A stretch of 64,000 bases of DNA from Vitreimonas flagellata (GTDB lineage Bacteria > Pseudomonadota > Alphaproteobacteria > Caulobacterales > Aquidulcibacteraceae), in contig NZ_SBJL01000002.1 in NCBI RefSeq assembly GCF_004634425.1, positions 186,001 through 250,000 on the forward strand. The letters are read 5' to 3'. The notes beneath the pieces are model-generated. The model made no database searches and was not told the DNA's origin. It worked only from the letters and a program-made list of their open reading frames with translations. This document shows positions 26,024 to 35,394 of this stretch, one piece after another. The first letter of the stretch is position 1. Each line of letters begins with the position of its first letter. Position numbers and translations under genes: made by a program.

Positions 26024-28183
26024 TCACGCTTCGTAGTACGAACCCATGTGATAAGCGTAGCCCGGCACGCGCGTGTCGACGTTGTTCAAGATCATGCCCA
26101 GCACGTTGTCGCGCGTCGTCGACAATTGCTGCAGCGTCGCGCGGATTGCATGCACCGGCGTCTTTTCCCAACGTGCGACGATCACGGTTGAATCCGCAAG
26201 GGAGGCGATAACGCGCGTTTCCGCGACCGCCAGCACCGGTGCGCAATCCAGCAAGATCAGATCGTAATGGTTACGCAATTCCGCGAGCAAATTGGCGAAC
26301 TCGCCGGAACCAAACACGTCGTCCGGAATGAAGCGTGACTCGCGCAGCGGCAGAACGTGCATGCCGCTCGGCTCGTCGAGGAACACGACATTGCGCCAGT
26401 CCGCCTCACCATTGAGGACCTGAAGCAGACCGTCTTGCGGCTCGAAATGCAGCACTTCCTTCAGCGAGCGGCGACGCAAATCGCAATCGATGATGAGAAC
26501 TTTTTGTTGCGACAAAGCTGAAGCCCGAGCCAAGCAAAGCGCGACGGTGGTCTTGCCTTCGTTCGGCAACGCCGACGTGACCGCGACAACTTGGTTCTTC
26601 GTGTTGGTGTTCCCGTACACGATCGACGTACGCGCCACACGCAGGCTCTCGGTGAACGCCGACATCTGGCGTTCAACGAGATAGCCCGCGGGATGCTGCG
26701 CACTCTCCGGCAACGAGGCCAAATCCTTGCGGCGCAATTTCGGCACGGATGAGAGTACGGCGACGCCGAGCTTCTGTTCCACTTCGTCGGCGGTGCGGAA
26801 GCCTTCATCGAGCGCTTCAGCAAGCACACCCACCGCCAAGCCGAGAGCCAAGCCAGCGGCGATCGAAACGAGCAGCGCCAAACGCAGGCTCGGCGAGCTT
26901 TTACGTGTTGGGATCGTCGCCGCCGACACAAGCTGCGTCGTCGTCGTACGAATGTTCCCTTGATCGCTGATCTCGTGGAAACGCTGCAGGAAGCTTTCAT
27001 AAACGGTACGCGCAGCCGCCGCTTCGCGCTCAAGTTCGCGCAAGCGGACCATTGAGTCCGAATTGCCCGCGAGTTGCCCGCGCACGTCACCCAGATTGCC
27101 CTGCAACGTGGCGACGCGGGCGCGCGCGATTTCAACTTCGTTGCGCATACCGGCGGCAACGCGCTGCGCCTCCGCATTGATCTGGTTGCGGATGTCCTCG
27201 CGCTCGGCGCGCACGTTTTGAACCGTCGGATGCAACTCGCCGTAACGGGATTCCGCGTCGGCCTGACGACGCGCGATATCCGCTTCACGGGCGCGCAATT
27301 GCGCAATCACTTGCGAGTTCAGCACGCCGGCGATCGAATCGACGCTGCCGCCGCTTTGGATCACCTGCTGCAATTGGCGGTATTGCGCTTCCTTTTCGGC
27401 CAGATCGGCGCGCGCTTGCAGCACGCTGCCTTGGATCTCTGTGGTTTGTTGTTCAGTGAACAGCACGCCTTGCGTCGAGAGCAGGCCGGTATCGGCGCGA
27501 TAGCGTTCAGCTTCGGCTTCCTTGCGCTGCACGTCGTCACGCAATTCCGCGAGACGTTGCGACAGCCACGAATTGGCGCGCTCGGCCGTCTGGAAACGGC
27601 TTTCGAGTTGGTAGGCGAGATAAAGTTCCGCCAAACTGTTGGCCACGTCGGCCGACAATTGCGGGTTCTCCGTTTCGGCGGTGATGCTCACCGTGTAGCT
27701 CGCGCCGAGACGTTGCACGCGAATTGCGCCCGAAACAGAATTGATCACGGACTGGCGGCGCTGGGCGATTTCCAACGGATCGGTGGTGGTGTCGGTCCCA
27801 GCCGGCGGCGTCGCCAAGCCGAGTGAATCCACCAAGCGCCCCATCATCATCGGCGAGGTCAGCACTTCGATGTGCGATTCAACGATGGCCGAGGCCGGCA
27901 GCATGTCGTTGCCGGTGACCATCTGGTCCTGAGACAGAACGCGGTCCTGGCCCGGATTGATCAGGAGGATGGACGAGGCAGCGTATTTCGGCGGCTGCAT
28001 CATCTGCGCAACAAAGGCGATCGAGGCTATGACGCCGGCGACGGCGCCGATCAGCATCCAACGGCGCACCAAGAAGGCAAGAACCCATTTGATCAGGGAC
28101 ATGCCCTGCCCGCCGCCTTTCGGCTCGGGGGCCGAAACGGTCTCCAGTTCATCGACTGGCTGGCGGATGGCTATCAAATTCAT
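26024..28183 (-). CDS. Wzc-like polysaccharide co-polymerase / tyrosine autokinase
   Basis: This 719-aa inner-membrane protein controls chain length and polymer export. It has an N-terminal helix (about residues 35-55), a Wzz domain, a long periplasmic coiled coil (about 190-420), a second helix near 445-468 (LALLVSIAAGLALGLAVGVL), and a C-terminal bacterial tyrosine kinase. The Walker A is LPNEGKTT (Lys near 544), Walker A' is VLIIDCDLRRR, and Walker B is LILLDCAPV. The C-terminus ends with a small Tyr cluster (YAYHMGSYYEA), the usual autophosphorylation site. Start chosen at ATG 28181-28183; no strong ribosome site is visible. Confidence 0.94.
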   Translation of the reverse strand: MNLIAIRQPVDELETVSAPEPKGGGQGMSLIKWVLAFLVRRWMLIGAVAGVIASIAFVAQMMQPPKYAASSILLINPGQDRVLSQDQMVTGNDMLPASAIVESHIEVLTSPMMMGRLVDSLGLATPPAGTDTTTDPLEIAQRRQSVINSVSGAIRVQRLGASYTVSITAETENPQLSADVANSLAELYLAYQLESRFQTAERANSWLSQRLAELRDDVQRKEAEAERYRADTGLLSTQGVLFTEQQTTEIQGSVLQARADLAEKEAQYRQLQQVIQSGGSVDSIAGVLNSQVIAQLRAREADIARRQADAESRYGELHPTVQNVRAEREDIRNQINAEAQRVAAGMRNEVEIARARVATLQGNLGDVRGQLAGNSDSMVRLRELEREAAAARTVYESFLQRFHEISDQGNIRTTTTQLVSAATIPTRKSSPSLRLALLVSIAAGLALGLAVGVLAEALDEGFRTADEVEQKLGVAVLSSVPKLRRKDLASLPESAQHPAGYLVERQMSAFTESLRVARTSIVYGNTNTKNQVVAVTSALPNEGKTTVALCLARASALSQQKVLIIDCDLRRRSLKEVLHFEPQDGLLQVLNGEADWRNVVFLDEPSGMHVLPLRESRFIPDDVFGSGEFANLLAELRNHYDLILLDCAPVLAVAETRVIASLADSTVIVARWEKTPVHAIRATLQQLSTTRDNVLGMILNNVDTRVPGYAYHMGSYYEA

Positions 28184-28438
28184 TCTATGCACCCAGAAAG
28201 CCGCGAGACGTCCCTCACAGCGATTGCTTTGGCCGACGGCCCATCCTCCAAAGCAAATTCCCGGCCACAACCTCGCGTGACAGGGGACCGAGCCGGGTTA
28301 CTCTGCTGATCAGGCGTCCATCCCGCCTCAACCGCCTCCGCCCGGACACGAACGCCAGCCGCACGCCTGCGACTGCTAGGGGCATTCCTCCATTTTGAGC
28401 CGTCGCCCGCCACCGCGCCCCGCGATGGCTAACGCCGG

Positions 28439-28942
28439 TTAGCCCTGACGATAGCCAGGGCCGCCTTCACCACCGACGGGAGCGCCCGTGCCAAAGAAGG
28501 CCGGTTCGTTCACGGGCGGCTGCGGCGCTTCAGGCGCCTTTGCTTGTTGCGCCACGCCGCGCGAACGGCCAAGCGCGACATCAATCGATGCGCAGCCGTG
28601 CGCGCGCGCCGAAACTTGCTCCACTGCGGCCGCGGCGATCTCATGATCGACGCCCGAGGTCGCGTTAATGATCTTAACCATAGCCTCGTCTTCGCTCGGG
28701 CATTCCTCGCCCAGCAACGCATGTTCAAGCGCTGCAGCCAACTCGCCCTGCGAAGGCTGGATCATGGCCACTTCAAGCGTGGAGCCGATTTCGGTCATGT
28801 AGGTCGCATTGGGGTGCGCCAAATTGGGATTGGCGGCTTGCGTCGGCGCTGTGCGATGCGGATCAGCCAGAGGCTGCGCAGCAAACCACGCCGAAGCCGC
28901 AATGCCGGTCGCAAGCACGCCCACAAACGCAATCCTGCGCAT
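28439..28942 (-). CDS. Secreted or anchored hypothetical protein
   Basis: This 167-aa protein begins with a signal or anchor helix (MRRIAFVGVLATGIAASAWFAA). A mature region follows with two Cys (in GEECPSED and AHGCASID) and a Pro/Gly-rich tail. An AGGTG site just upstream of ATG 28940-28942 supports this start over the longer open frame to 28996. It sits between the Wza-like and Wzc-like genes on the same strand, so a role in polymer export or its regulation is plausible, but no family is recognised. Confidence 0.72.
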   Translation of the reverse strand: MRRIAFVGVLATGIAASAWFAAQPLADPHRTAPTQAANPNLAHPNATYMTEIGSTLEVAMIQPSQGELAAALEHALLGEECPSEDEAMVKIINATSGVDHEIAAAAVEQVSARAHGCASIDVALGRSRGVAQQAKAPEAPQPPVNEPAFFGTGAPVGGEGGPGYRQG

Positions 28943-29014
28943 GACACCCACCTCATTGGTTGCCAAATCCTTAAGGCTAGAGGTGGAGTCACTCAAGACA
29001 ATTCGCCTAAAAAA

Positions 29015-29578
29015 TCAGAACAAACGCTCGCCGATGCGAACAGTGTCACCTGGCTGCACGGGTGTGGTCGTGGTCAACGGATAGACCCGCTCCTGGTCTT
29101 CCCAAGCATGCTTGATGAACACGCGACGGCGATCGGCGCGATAGGTGAAGCCTTGGGCTGTCGCAACGGCGTTATAGACCGTCAAATTCGCCGAATAGGG
29201 GTAAGTGCCCGGCGTGCGTACCTCTCCCAGGATAAAAAACGGTCGGTACGTCAGCACTTCGACTGCGACGTTGGGTTGGCGGACGAAGCCCTGCTCGAGG
29301 GCTGTACGAATGGCGGTGGTCAACTCAGCGATGGTCTTGTCCCGCGCTTGGACATTGCCGATCAGCGGGAAAGCAATCTCGCCCTGCGGATTAATCAGAT
29401 ATTGGCCGGTGAGTTCAGCCTCGCCGAACACCGTGATGCGGAGCTGGTCGCCCGAACCCAGACGATATTCGCTGACCTCGACGCCGGAATCCCCTGTCGG
29501 GATCGTCGAAGCACAAGCGCTGGCCCCGCCCGAAAGCAGGCCGAACAAGAACAGGCGACGCGTGCCATCCAGAGCCAT
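29015..29578 (-). CDS. Wza-like polysaccharide export protein
   Basis: This 187-aa envelope protein has the Poly_export and SLBB organisation: a lipoprotein-type signal with Cys near residue 22 (GGASAC), YRLGSGDQLRITVFGE, then LINPQGEIAFPLIGNV, and the SLBB segment GEVRTPGTYPYSANLTVYNAVATAQGF. It would form the periplasmic/outer-membrane export channel with the Wzc-like partner. It is short, lacking the extended C-terminal part of E. coli Wza, as in HfsD-like proteins. AGGAG lies 7 nt before ATG 29576-29578. It is divergent from the ligase gene at 29738. Confidence 0.93.
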   Translation of the reverse strand: MALDGTRRLFLFGLLSGGASACASTIPTGDSGVEVSEYRLGSGDQLRITVFGEAELTGQYLINPQGEIAFPLIGNVQARDKTIAELTTAIRTALEQGFVRQPNVAVEVLTYRPFFILGEVRTPGTYPYSANLTVYNAVATAQGFTYRADRRRVFIKHAWEDQERVYPLTTTTPVQPGDTVRIGERLF

Positions 29579-29737
29579 TCCAATACTCCTGAAGCGCCGA
29601 AACGGCCCAAGCCGCCGGCTGCTGGGGCTTATACAAGCAAGTGCGACGCCACCGGGAGGGCCAAGCGCGGTTTTCCACGCCTTACGCATGGCCAGGTGCT
29701 TGCATGCACCCCAACAAGGATGTGTCTGGAGCTTTGA

Positions 29738-31111
29738 ATGACGGCGCGAACGTCCCATGACGTGATCGGTCGGCTTGGCGCCATGGTGGCGCTCGGCTTG
29801 ATCACGGCCGGCTTGTGCCTGGGCGGCGCGCAATCGGCGGCGAACGCGGCGCTGTTGGCTGTCCTGCTCTCGGCCGCGCTGATCCTGGTCGCCGCCAACG
29901 CACGCGCTGAAGCGCTGATCGCGCTCGTCAATCGGTACTGGCTGCCGATCCTCGCCGCCGTTTGCTTCATCACCTACACAACCGCCACAGCCTGGATCGC
30001 CACTGACGACTTCGCACCGCTCCGCGACTACTGGCACCCCTTCTGGCGCCAATTCGGTTTTGACCATGGCGCCATCTCGATCTCGCCCTATCGCACGCTT
30101 GAAGGCGTCGCTGCGCTATTCGCGCCGCTGGCCGCCTTCGCGCTCGGCGCACTCACCATTCACACGCGCGAGGATCGCCGCGTGCTTTCCACGCTTGTGC
30201 TCATCTTCGCGGCGCTCTTCGGCGTGCTCTCGCTCTATTGGCTGCTCACCGGCGTCGATACGCGCCTCGAAGCCCAATTCGGCAGCGCCAACGCCGCCGC
30301 CACAACATTGGGCGTTTTCGCACTGCTTTTGGCGGCGCGGCTTGTACGCGCAACGCGCAAGCCCAGCGATTACGTGCTCGCGCAGCCGGCGCAATTGCGT
30401 CCGCTGTTGTTGCCGCTCACCGCGCCGTTCACCTTCGTGGTGCTGGCGCTGACGCTCGCTTGTTTGGTGCTGACGGGATCACGCGCCGGGATTCTGGCGA
30501 CGGCCGCGGCGTTTGTGATTTTTGGCGTGCTCGTCTGGGCGCCCTGGCGCCGCACAGCCGGGGCCGCCCAGCTTTCACGCGGCGCGATCTTTGCCGTGGC
30601 GATCCTCGCTGTCGTGCTGATCGTCTCCGGCGGCCAGATGTTGTTTTCGCGGCTCTTGCAGGTCGGAGCGGACGCCGGCGTGCGGGCCACCTTGCTTGAG
30701 ATGCATTGGCAGATCTTCCTGCAACGCCCGCTGCTCGGCCACGGGCTGAACACCTTCCACGAACTCAACGCCCACTATCTCACCATCGCCACGTGGCGCG
30801 ACGCCGGCGACGTGGGCTCTGTGCACAACATCTATGTGCAAGCCCTCGAAGAAGTGGGGATCATTGGCTTTGTGCTGCTGAGTTTGATGCTGGCGCCCAC
30901 AATGCTGCGCGCGGGCATTTCAGCCGCCACCAAGAGCTCTGGCTCGGAATGGGCGGGCGCCGCCTTCGCCGCAGCGACGCTCGCGCTCATTCATGGTGTC
31001 GTCGATTTCGGGCTGCAGACGCCAGCGATCGCGGCATTGATCATGTTCTGCTTGGGTGCGTTCGCGAACGGCGCCGCTAAGCGCAACGGCTCAAAAGATC
31101 AGCGAAATTAG
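29738..31111 (+). CDS. O-antigen ligase/polymerase family membrane protein
   Basis: This 457-aa polytopic membrane protein has about 11 helices and the Wzy_C/O-antigen ligase hallmark: a large periplasmic loop (GHGLNTFHEL... GSVHNIYVQALEEVG, around residues 345-380) between helices. Such enzymes polymerise repeat units or attach the glycan to an acceptor. GGAG lies 6 nt before the ATG. It opens the plus-strand half of the exopolysaccharide locus and is divergent from the Wza-like gene. A second polymerase-type protein is encoded at 45756. Confidence 0.92.
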   Translation: MTARTSHDVIGRLGAMVALGLITAGLCLGGAQSAANAALLAVLLSAALILVAANARAEALIALVNRYWLPILAAVCFITYTTATAWIATDDFAPLRDYWHPFWRQFGFDHGAISISPYRTLEGVAALFAPLAAFALGALTIHTREDRRVLSTLVLIFAALFGVLSLYWLLTGVDTRLEAQFGSANAAATTLGVFALLLAARLVRATRKPSDYVLAQPAQLRPLLLPLTAPFTFVVLALTLACLVLTGSRAGILATAAAFVIFGVLVWAPWRRTAGAAQLSRGAIFAVAILAVVLIVSGGQMLFSRLLQVGADAGVRATLLEMHWQIFLQRPLLGHGLNTFHELNAHYLTIATWRDAGDVGSVHNIYVQALEEVGIIGFVLLSLMLAPTMLRAGISAATKSSGSEWAGAAFAAATLALIHGVVDFGLQTPAIAALIMFCLGAFANGAAKRNGSKDQRN

Positions 31112-31258
31112 GCCGAAAATGCCCGCCCACAGGAGCAAGCTCACGCCAATGGCCGCCAACACCGACACATATACCGGCACGCCGCGTGCGGGTTCGCGCG
31201 TCTGCACCGCTGGCGGCGGGACAATGGCCTCAAGGGGCGAGCGTTGAGTGCGCGTCAT
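31091..31258 (-). CDS. Small single-helix membrane protein (55 aa)
   Basis: The minus strand encodes 55 aa: a polar Pro-rich N-terminus (MTRTQRSPLEAIVPPPAVQ) and one helix, VPVYVSVLAAIGVSLLLWAG, continuing IFGLISLIF, up to the stop. It overlaps the tail of the O-antigen ligase gene by 21 nt in convergent orientation. There is no strong ribosome site, and an ATG two codons earlier is possible. The sharply amphipathic-free helix and clean topology argue for a real gene, but evidence is composition only. Confidence 0.5.
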   Translation of the reverse strand: MTRTQRSPLEAIVPPPAVQTREPARGVPVYVSVLAAIGVSLLLWAGIFGLISLIF

Positions 31259-31359
31259 GATCATAAGAACGAACGCTACAATTCAGGCAAAACATTAACA
31301 GCACGGTTCCAAATGCAGTTTCCAACTCGTTACCGCGACAACAGTTCCACGAGTCGCCC

Positions 31360-32175
31360 ATGACCTCGTCGCGAAAATACAGCGCCGGTGGGTCATCTAA
31401 CGAAAATGACATCCTCCAAGCACGCCCAGCCGGTCCGCGCCGTCGCCGCGTGATGTCAGCTTCAGTGCTGGCGAAAGCCTATGGCCGCGTGCTGCGCGCC
31501 GTCTTCTGCGTTGCAGCATTAGGCATGGCCGCCGGCGGCGCCCTGGTGTTCGAAGCCGCCTATTCGACAAACACCGCGCTCGCCGCAGCGCACAGCGCAC
31601 TCGCACAAGACGAAGGCCCAGCCCGCACGTCGGCGCTTTTGCTTGCGGCCAATTCGATCGAGAGCAATTGGGCGCGCCCCGGCGGATGGCACGCTGGCGC
31701 GCAAGAAGCCGTCTCGTGGACCTACGCTGCGCTCGCCGCACAAATGCCTGAGAACACCGACTTCCGCGACCGCGCTGTTCTCAATGCAGAACGCACGCTA
31801 TCGCGCGCGCCGATCCAGCCTGCCCCGTGGGCGCGTCTTGCCGCCTACGATCTCGCCGGCCAACGCAACGGCCTCTGCGACGCCGAAGATTGCTTGGCCT
31901 ATTCGTGGCGCGCACAAGAAATGGCGCCGCTCGCCACCTATTGCGCCCGCCTGCAAATGGGCCATCAACTCGGCCTCGTCGGCGGCGCTGAAGACCCCCG
32001 CCTGCTCGCGCTGACGCGCGTGCCGGTGACGCCGGAAGCGTTGCGCGCGTGTATGGATTATCTGCCGGCGGACGCCGTGTACCAGGTGCTCTTGGTGCAG
32101 CAATGGCAATCGGCCGAACGTCTGCGCCGCGCACACGAGGCTGGAATCTCGCCCTACACCCGGCCATACGAGTGA
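31360..32175 (+). CDS. Hypothetical membrane-anchored protein of the exopolysaccharide locus
   Basis: This 271-aa protein has a single helix near residues 44-66 and a likely periplasmic helical domain. The repeating Ala/Trp/Arg-rich helices (AAHSALAQDEGP, then LLLAANSIESNWARPGGWHAGAQ, then RAVLNAERTLSRAPIQP) look TPR-like, and Cys pairs occur near residues 178-183. I recognise no named family. The start could be ATG 31360 or ATG 31453; neither has a clear ribosome site. It ends 4 nt before the CapK-like gene and is therefore in its operon. Confidence 0.75.
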   Translation: MTSSRKYSAGGSSNENDILQARPAGPRRRRVMSASVLAKAYGRVLRAVFCVAALGMAAGGALVFEAAYSTNTALAAAHSALAQDEGPARTSALLLAANSIESNWARPGGWHAGAQEAVSWTYAALAAQMPENTDFRDRAVLNAERTLSRAPIQPAPWARLAAYDLAGQRNGLCDAEDCLAYSWRAQEMAPLATYCARLQMGHQLGLVGGAEDPRLLALTRVPVTPEALRACMDYLPADAVYQVLLVQQWQSAERLRRAHEAGISPYTRPYE

Positions 32176-32179
32176 GATC

Positions 32180-33463
32180 ATGCTTGGGCTGATCAAAAAG
32201 ATCTCACCGATCCAACAATTGGCCCGCCGCGCGCCACCTTATTATCAAACCGCGCGCGCTTTCTTGCGACGCTATGAAACGCTGAGCGTGGACGCCCGCG
32301 CCGAAGAAGATCGCAAACTCGAAGCCGCCCTCGTCGCCGCCGCACGAGGCGCACCGACCTATGCCGATCTCGCTGCGCTTTCGGCTGCACCCTTGCTCAC
32401 AAAGGCTGAAGTCCGCGCCAACCCCGCGCACTATCGCGCCAAGACTTTGCTTCCCGTCTCCAGCGGCCGCACCTCCGGCACCTCGGGCGCTTCACTCGAA
32501 GTGGCGCGCTCGGTTTCGTTGGTGATGTTCGAACAGGCTGTGATCGATTGGCTCGTTGCCAGGGCCGGCTTGAGCTTCGCAACGGCCAAAGTCGCGGTGC
32601 TGCGCGCCGATACGATCAAGCCGCCGGAAGATCGCGCGCCGCCGTTCTGGAAGATCAGCGCCGATCGCCGCATCGCCACGCTCTCCGCGCACCATTTGGA
32701 CGACGAGACGTTCCCGGCCTACGCCGACTTGCTCGAAGCCTTCGCGCCGGACGTGCTCTACGCCTACCCGTCGATGGCGGTCGCACTCGCGACGCTCTCC
32801 GCCCGCGCCAAGCGACCGCTGCGCTTCAAGCTGGTGCTGACATCGTCGGAAGAATTGCCGCCGCAAGCGCGCGCGAAGCTGGCGGAGGTGTTTGGCGCGC
32901 AAGTGATCGATTATTACGGCCAGGCCGAGCGCGTGGCGTTCGCCTATTCCACAGAGCCCGGCCAGTACTTCTTCCACGCCGGCTACGGCAAAGTCGAACT
33001 CCAGCGCGATGCCGCCGGCGCCGTTGAGATCGTCGGTTCGAACTATCACAACCGCGCGCAATTCCTCCTGCGATATCGCACGGGCGACCAGATCGTGCTG
33101 GGCGCCAGCGACGATCTCGAGGCGATCGCACGCGGCGAAGCTTCGTTCGCCGGCGTGAGCGGCCGTGCGAGCGATGTTGTGTATGGGCCTAGCGGCGAAG
33201 TGTTCCTTGGCCTCAACCACATTCCGCGTCCATTCGATCAGATCGAAGGTCTGCAGATCGTGCAGACCGGCCCCGGCAAAGTGCGCATCCTCGTGCGCTC
33301 GGAACACGATCGCTGCGACGCGCTTGCCGCACAGATTCTAGCGACCGCGCGCACCAAGATCGGACCGATCGTGGATATCGATGTCGAGTTCGTTGACGCG
33401 TTCCGCAAATCTGCGGCAGGAAAGCAGCCCTTCGTCATTCACGAGTGGAAGCCGGCTGCGTGA
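32180..33463 (+). CDS. CapK/PaaK-like AMP-binding protein
   Basis: This 427-aa protein belongs to the phenylacetate-CoA-ligase-like adenylate-forming group often called CapK in capsule loci. The P-loop-like motif is SSGRTSGTSGASLEV, the mid motif SSEELPPQAR is followed by IDYYGQAERVAF, and RYRTGDQIVLG precedes the C-terminal domain. These enzymes are thought to activate acyl or amino groups that decorate polysaccharide, but the substrate is unknown. It starts 4 nt after the hypothetical gene and shares a GTGA overlap with the lyase gene. Confidence 0.88.
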   Translation: MLGLIKKISPIQQLARRAPPYYQTARAFLRRYETLSVDARAEEDRKLEAALVAAARGAPTYADLAALSAAPLLTKAEVRANPAHYRAKTLLPVSSGRTSGTSGASLEVARSVSLVMFEQAVIDWLVARAGLSFATAKVAVLRADTIKPPEDRAPPFWKISADRRIATLSAHHLDDETFPAYADLLEAFAPDVLYAYPSMAVALATLSARAKRPLRFKLVLTSSEELPPQARAKLAEVFGAQVIDYYGQAERVAFAYSTEPGQYFFHAGYGKVELQRDAAGAVEIVGSNYHNRAQFLLRYRTGDQIVLGASDDLEAIARGEASFAGVSGRASDVVYGPSGEVFLGLNHIPRPFDQIEGLQIVQTGPGKVRILVRSEHDRCDALAAQILATARTKIGPIVDIDVEFVDAFRKSAAGKQPFVIHEWKPAA

Positions 33464-35394
33464 GCACATCATCCAAGGGCGGACGCCTCGCATGGTACAT
33501 GCGCCGCCTCGCCAGTATGTCGCCGCCGGAAGTCGCGCACCGCTTCATCGAGCGCGGCAAGCAATTCGCCGACAGCCGCACCAATTGGAATTGGGATCGC
33601 TTCAAGTTCGACGGCGCAATCGCGCCGCTTCCGGGCTTGCGCGTCGAAGATTGCACCAAGCATCTCACCGAAGCCGTCGAGCGCGATGCGCGTGCGACGT
33701 TGAACGGCGACATCTCCTTTCTCTCCGCGCAATGGCCGAAGCCAGGGGAGAGCAAATGGTGGCGCAGCGATGTGTGGTCGCTCGATCCAGCCTCCGGCAA
33801 GCATTGGCCAGGTCGTGGGCAGCGCGCGTCGAAGAGCGCCTATCGTCACGCGGAAGATTTCGGCGACGTCAAATTCGTTTGGGAAATCAATCGCCTTCAG
33901 TTCTTGATGCCGCTCGCGGTCGCGGCGCATCGCGACCAGGATCGCGTGCTCGCGGCCGAGATCGCGGACGTGCTCGATGGCTGGATGGAGTTCAACCCGC
34001 CCTATGACGGCGTGAATTGGACGAACGGCATCGAGTTCGCGACACGCGTGATCGTCGGGCTCTTCGTCAACACGTTGATCGCCGATATCGCGCCGCCAAG
34101 TTTCGCGCCACGCCTGCGCCAATTCTTGGCGGCACACGTGTGGATGCTCGCGCGCTATCCGTCACTCTTCTCGTCGGCAAACAATCACCGCATCGCCGAG
34201 CTTGCAGCGCTCTACATCGCCTACACGTGCGCATCCACGCTGCGCGGCGCATCGCGTCGTGCCCACGAAGCGCACGAACTTGAAAGCGAAGTCCTGAAGC
34301 AGTTCCACGCCGACGGTGTCGGCGCTGAGCAATCGCCGACCTACGCCGCGTACTCGCTCGAATGGTTCGCACTGGCGGCGATGTGCGGCGAAGCAAACGG
34401 CGATGCGCGTTCCAGCGCTTACAAAACGCGCCTCCGCGATGCCGCGCGCCATCTCCGCTGGATGATGGATGATGCCGGCCGCACGCCGGCGATTTGCGAC
34501 GACGATGAAGGTCGCGTCGTAGCACTCGGCCCGAAGCACGATTATCTCTACCCTGGCGCGATCTGCGCAACGGTTTCACGCTGGCTCGGCGACGGCGAAA
34601 GCGCGCCACCGCCACAAGCGCCGACTCTGTTTGATGCGTTCACGTCAGCGCCCGCGCCAGCCTCCCTTGCGCCGAAAGGTCGGCGCACCTTCGCGGACGG
34701 CGGCTACAGCGTCTGGCGCATTCCCACCACGCACGGCGACGCGATGTTCGCGATCGATCACGGCCCGCTGGGCTTCCTCTCCATCGCCGCGCACGGCCAC
34801 GCCGACGCGCTTGCGGTGTGGCTACACGTTGGCGACGAGCCGGTGATCATAGACGCCGGCACCTATCTCTACCACACGCGCAATCACGCTCGCGATCGCT
34901 TCCGCAGCACGCTTGCGCACAATACGCTCTGCCTCGATGGCCAAAACCAAAGCCGCATCGCTGGCCCCTTCAATTGGTCGCAGCACGCGAAAACCAAGCT
35001 TCGTTCGCCCGCACCGAACTTCAGCGCCGAACATGACGGCTATGTCGCCTCGCATGGCGTGAAGCACGTGCGGAGCGTGCAGGTTGACGGGGCGCGCATC
35101 ACGATCAGGGACAGCCTCGAAGGCGCACTCCCAGCGCCGAAACCCTGGTCGACCGGCTACACGTTTCATCAAGACACCAAAATTGAGATGTTCGACGACC
35201 ACGCGCTCGTCACAACGCCCAAAGGCGCACGGCTGCGGATCAGCGTGCAGCTTGCGAACGCCGGGAAAGCCGAACTTAACACTGTCGAAGTCTCACCCGG
35301 CTTCGGCAAACTCGCCAGCGCGCAACGCCTTGTCGCGCGCGGCGAAGCGGCAAACGCCGGCGCCGTGCTGACGACGATGATCGAAGTCCTCTAG
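33460..35394 (+). CDS. Heparinase II/III-family polysaccharide lyase-like protein
   Basis: This 644-aa protein has an N-terminal alpha/alpha-toroid (about residues 90-370, with NWTNGIEFATRV and SANNHRIAELAALY) and a C-terminal Hepar_II_III beta-sandwich with SIAAHGHADAL and DAGTYLYH. Such proteins cleave or epimerise uronate-containing polymers, and are common in exopolysaccharide loci. I use GTG 33460, which overlaps the previous stop (GTGA); another GTG at 33445 is possible. No signal peptide is obvious, which is odd for an enzyme acting on exported polymer. Confidence 0.88.
   Translation: MSTSSKGGRLAWYMRRLASMSPPEVAHRFIERGKQFADSRTNWNWDRFKFDGAIAPLPGLRVEDCTKHLTEAVERDARATLNGDISFLSAQWPKPGESKWWRSDVWSLDPASGKHWPGRGQRASKSAYRHAEDFGDVKFVWEINRLQFLMPLAVAAHRDQDRVLAAEIADVLDGWMEFNPPYDGVNWTNGIEFATRVIVGLFVNTLIADIAPPSFAPRLRQFLAAHVWMLARYPSLFSSANNHRIAELAALYIAYTCASTLRGASRRAHEAHELESEVLKQFHADGVGAEQSPTYAAYSLEWFALAAMCGEANGDARSSAYKTRLRDAARHLRWMMDDAGRTPAICDDDEGRVVALGPKHDYLYPGAICATVSRWLGDGESAPPPQAPTLFDAFTSAPAPASLAPKGRRTFADGGYSVWRIPTTHGDAMFAIDHGPLGFLSIAAHGHADALAVWLHVGDEPVIIDAGTYLYHTRNHARDRFRSTLAHNTLCLDGQNQSRIAGPFNWSQHAKTKLRSPAPNFSAEHDGYVASHGVKHVRSVQVDGARITIRDSLEGALPAPKPWSTGYTFHQDTKIEMFDDHALVTTPKGARLRISVQLANAGKAELNTVEVSPGFGKLASAQRLVARGEAANAGAVLTTMIEVL

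Noticed and set aside
29015-30067. 350-aa version of the Wza-like protein
   Set aside because: The extension lies antisense to the ligase gene and crosses the divergent promoter region; AGGAG and the lipoprotein signal mark the true start at 29578.
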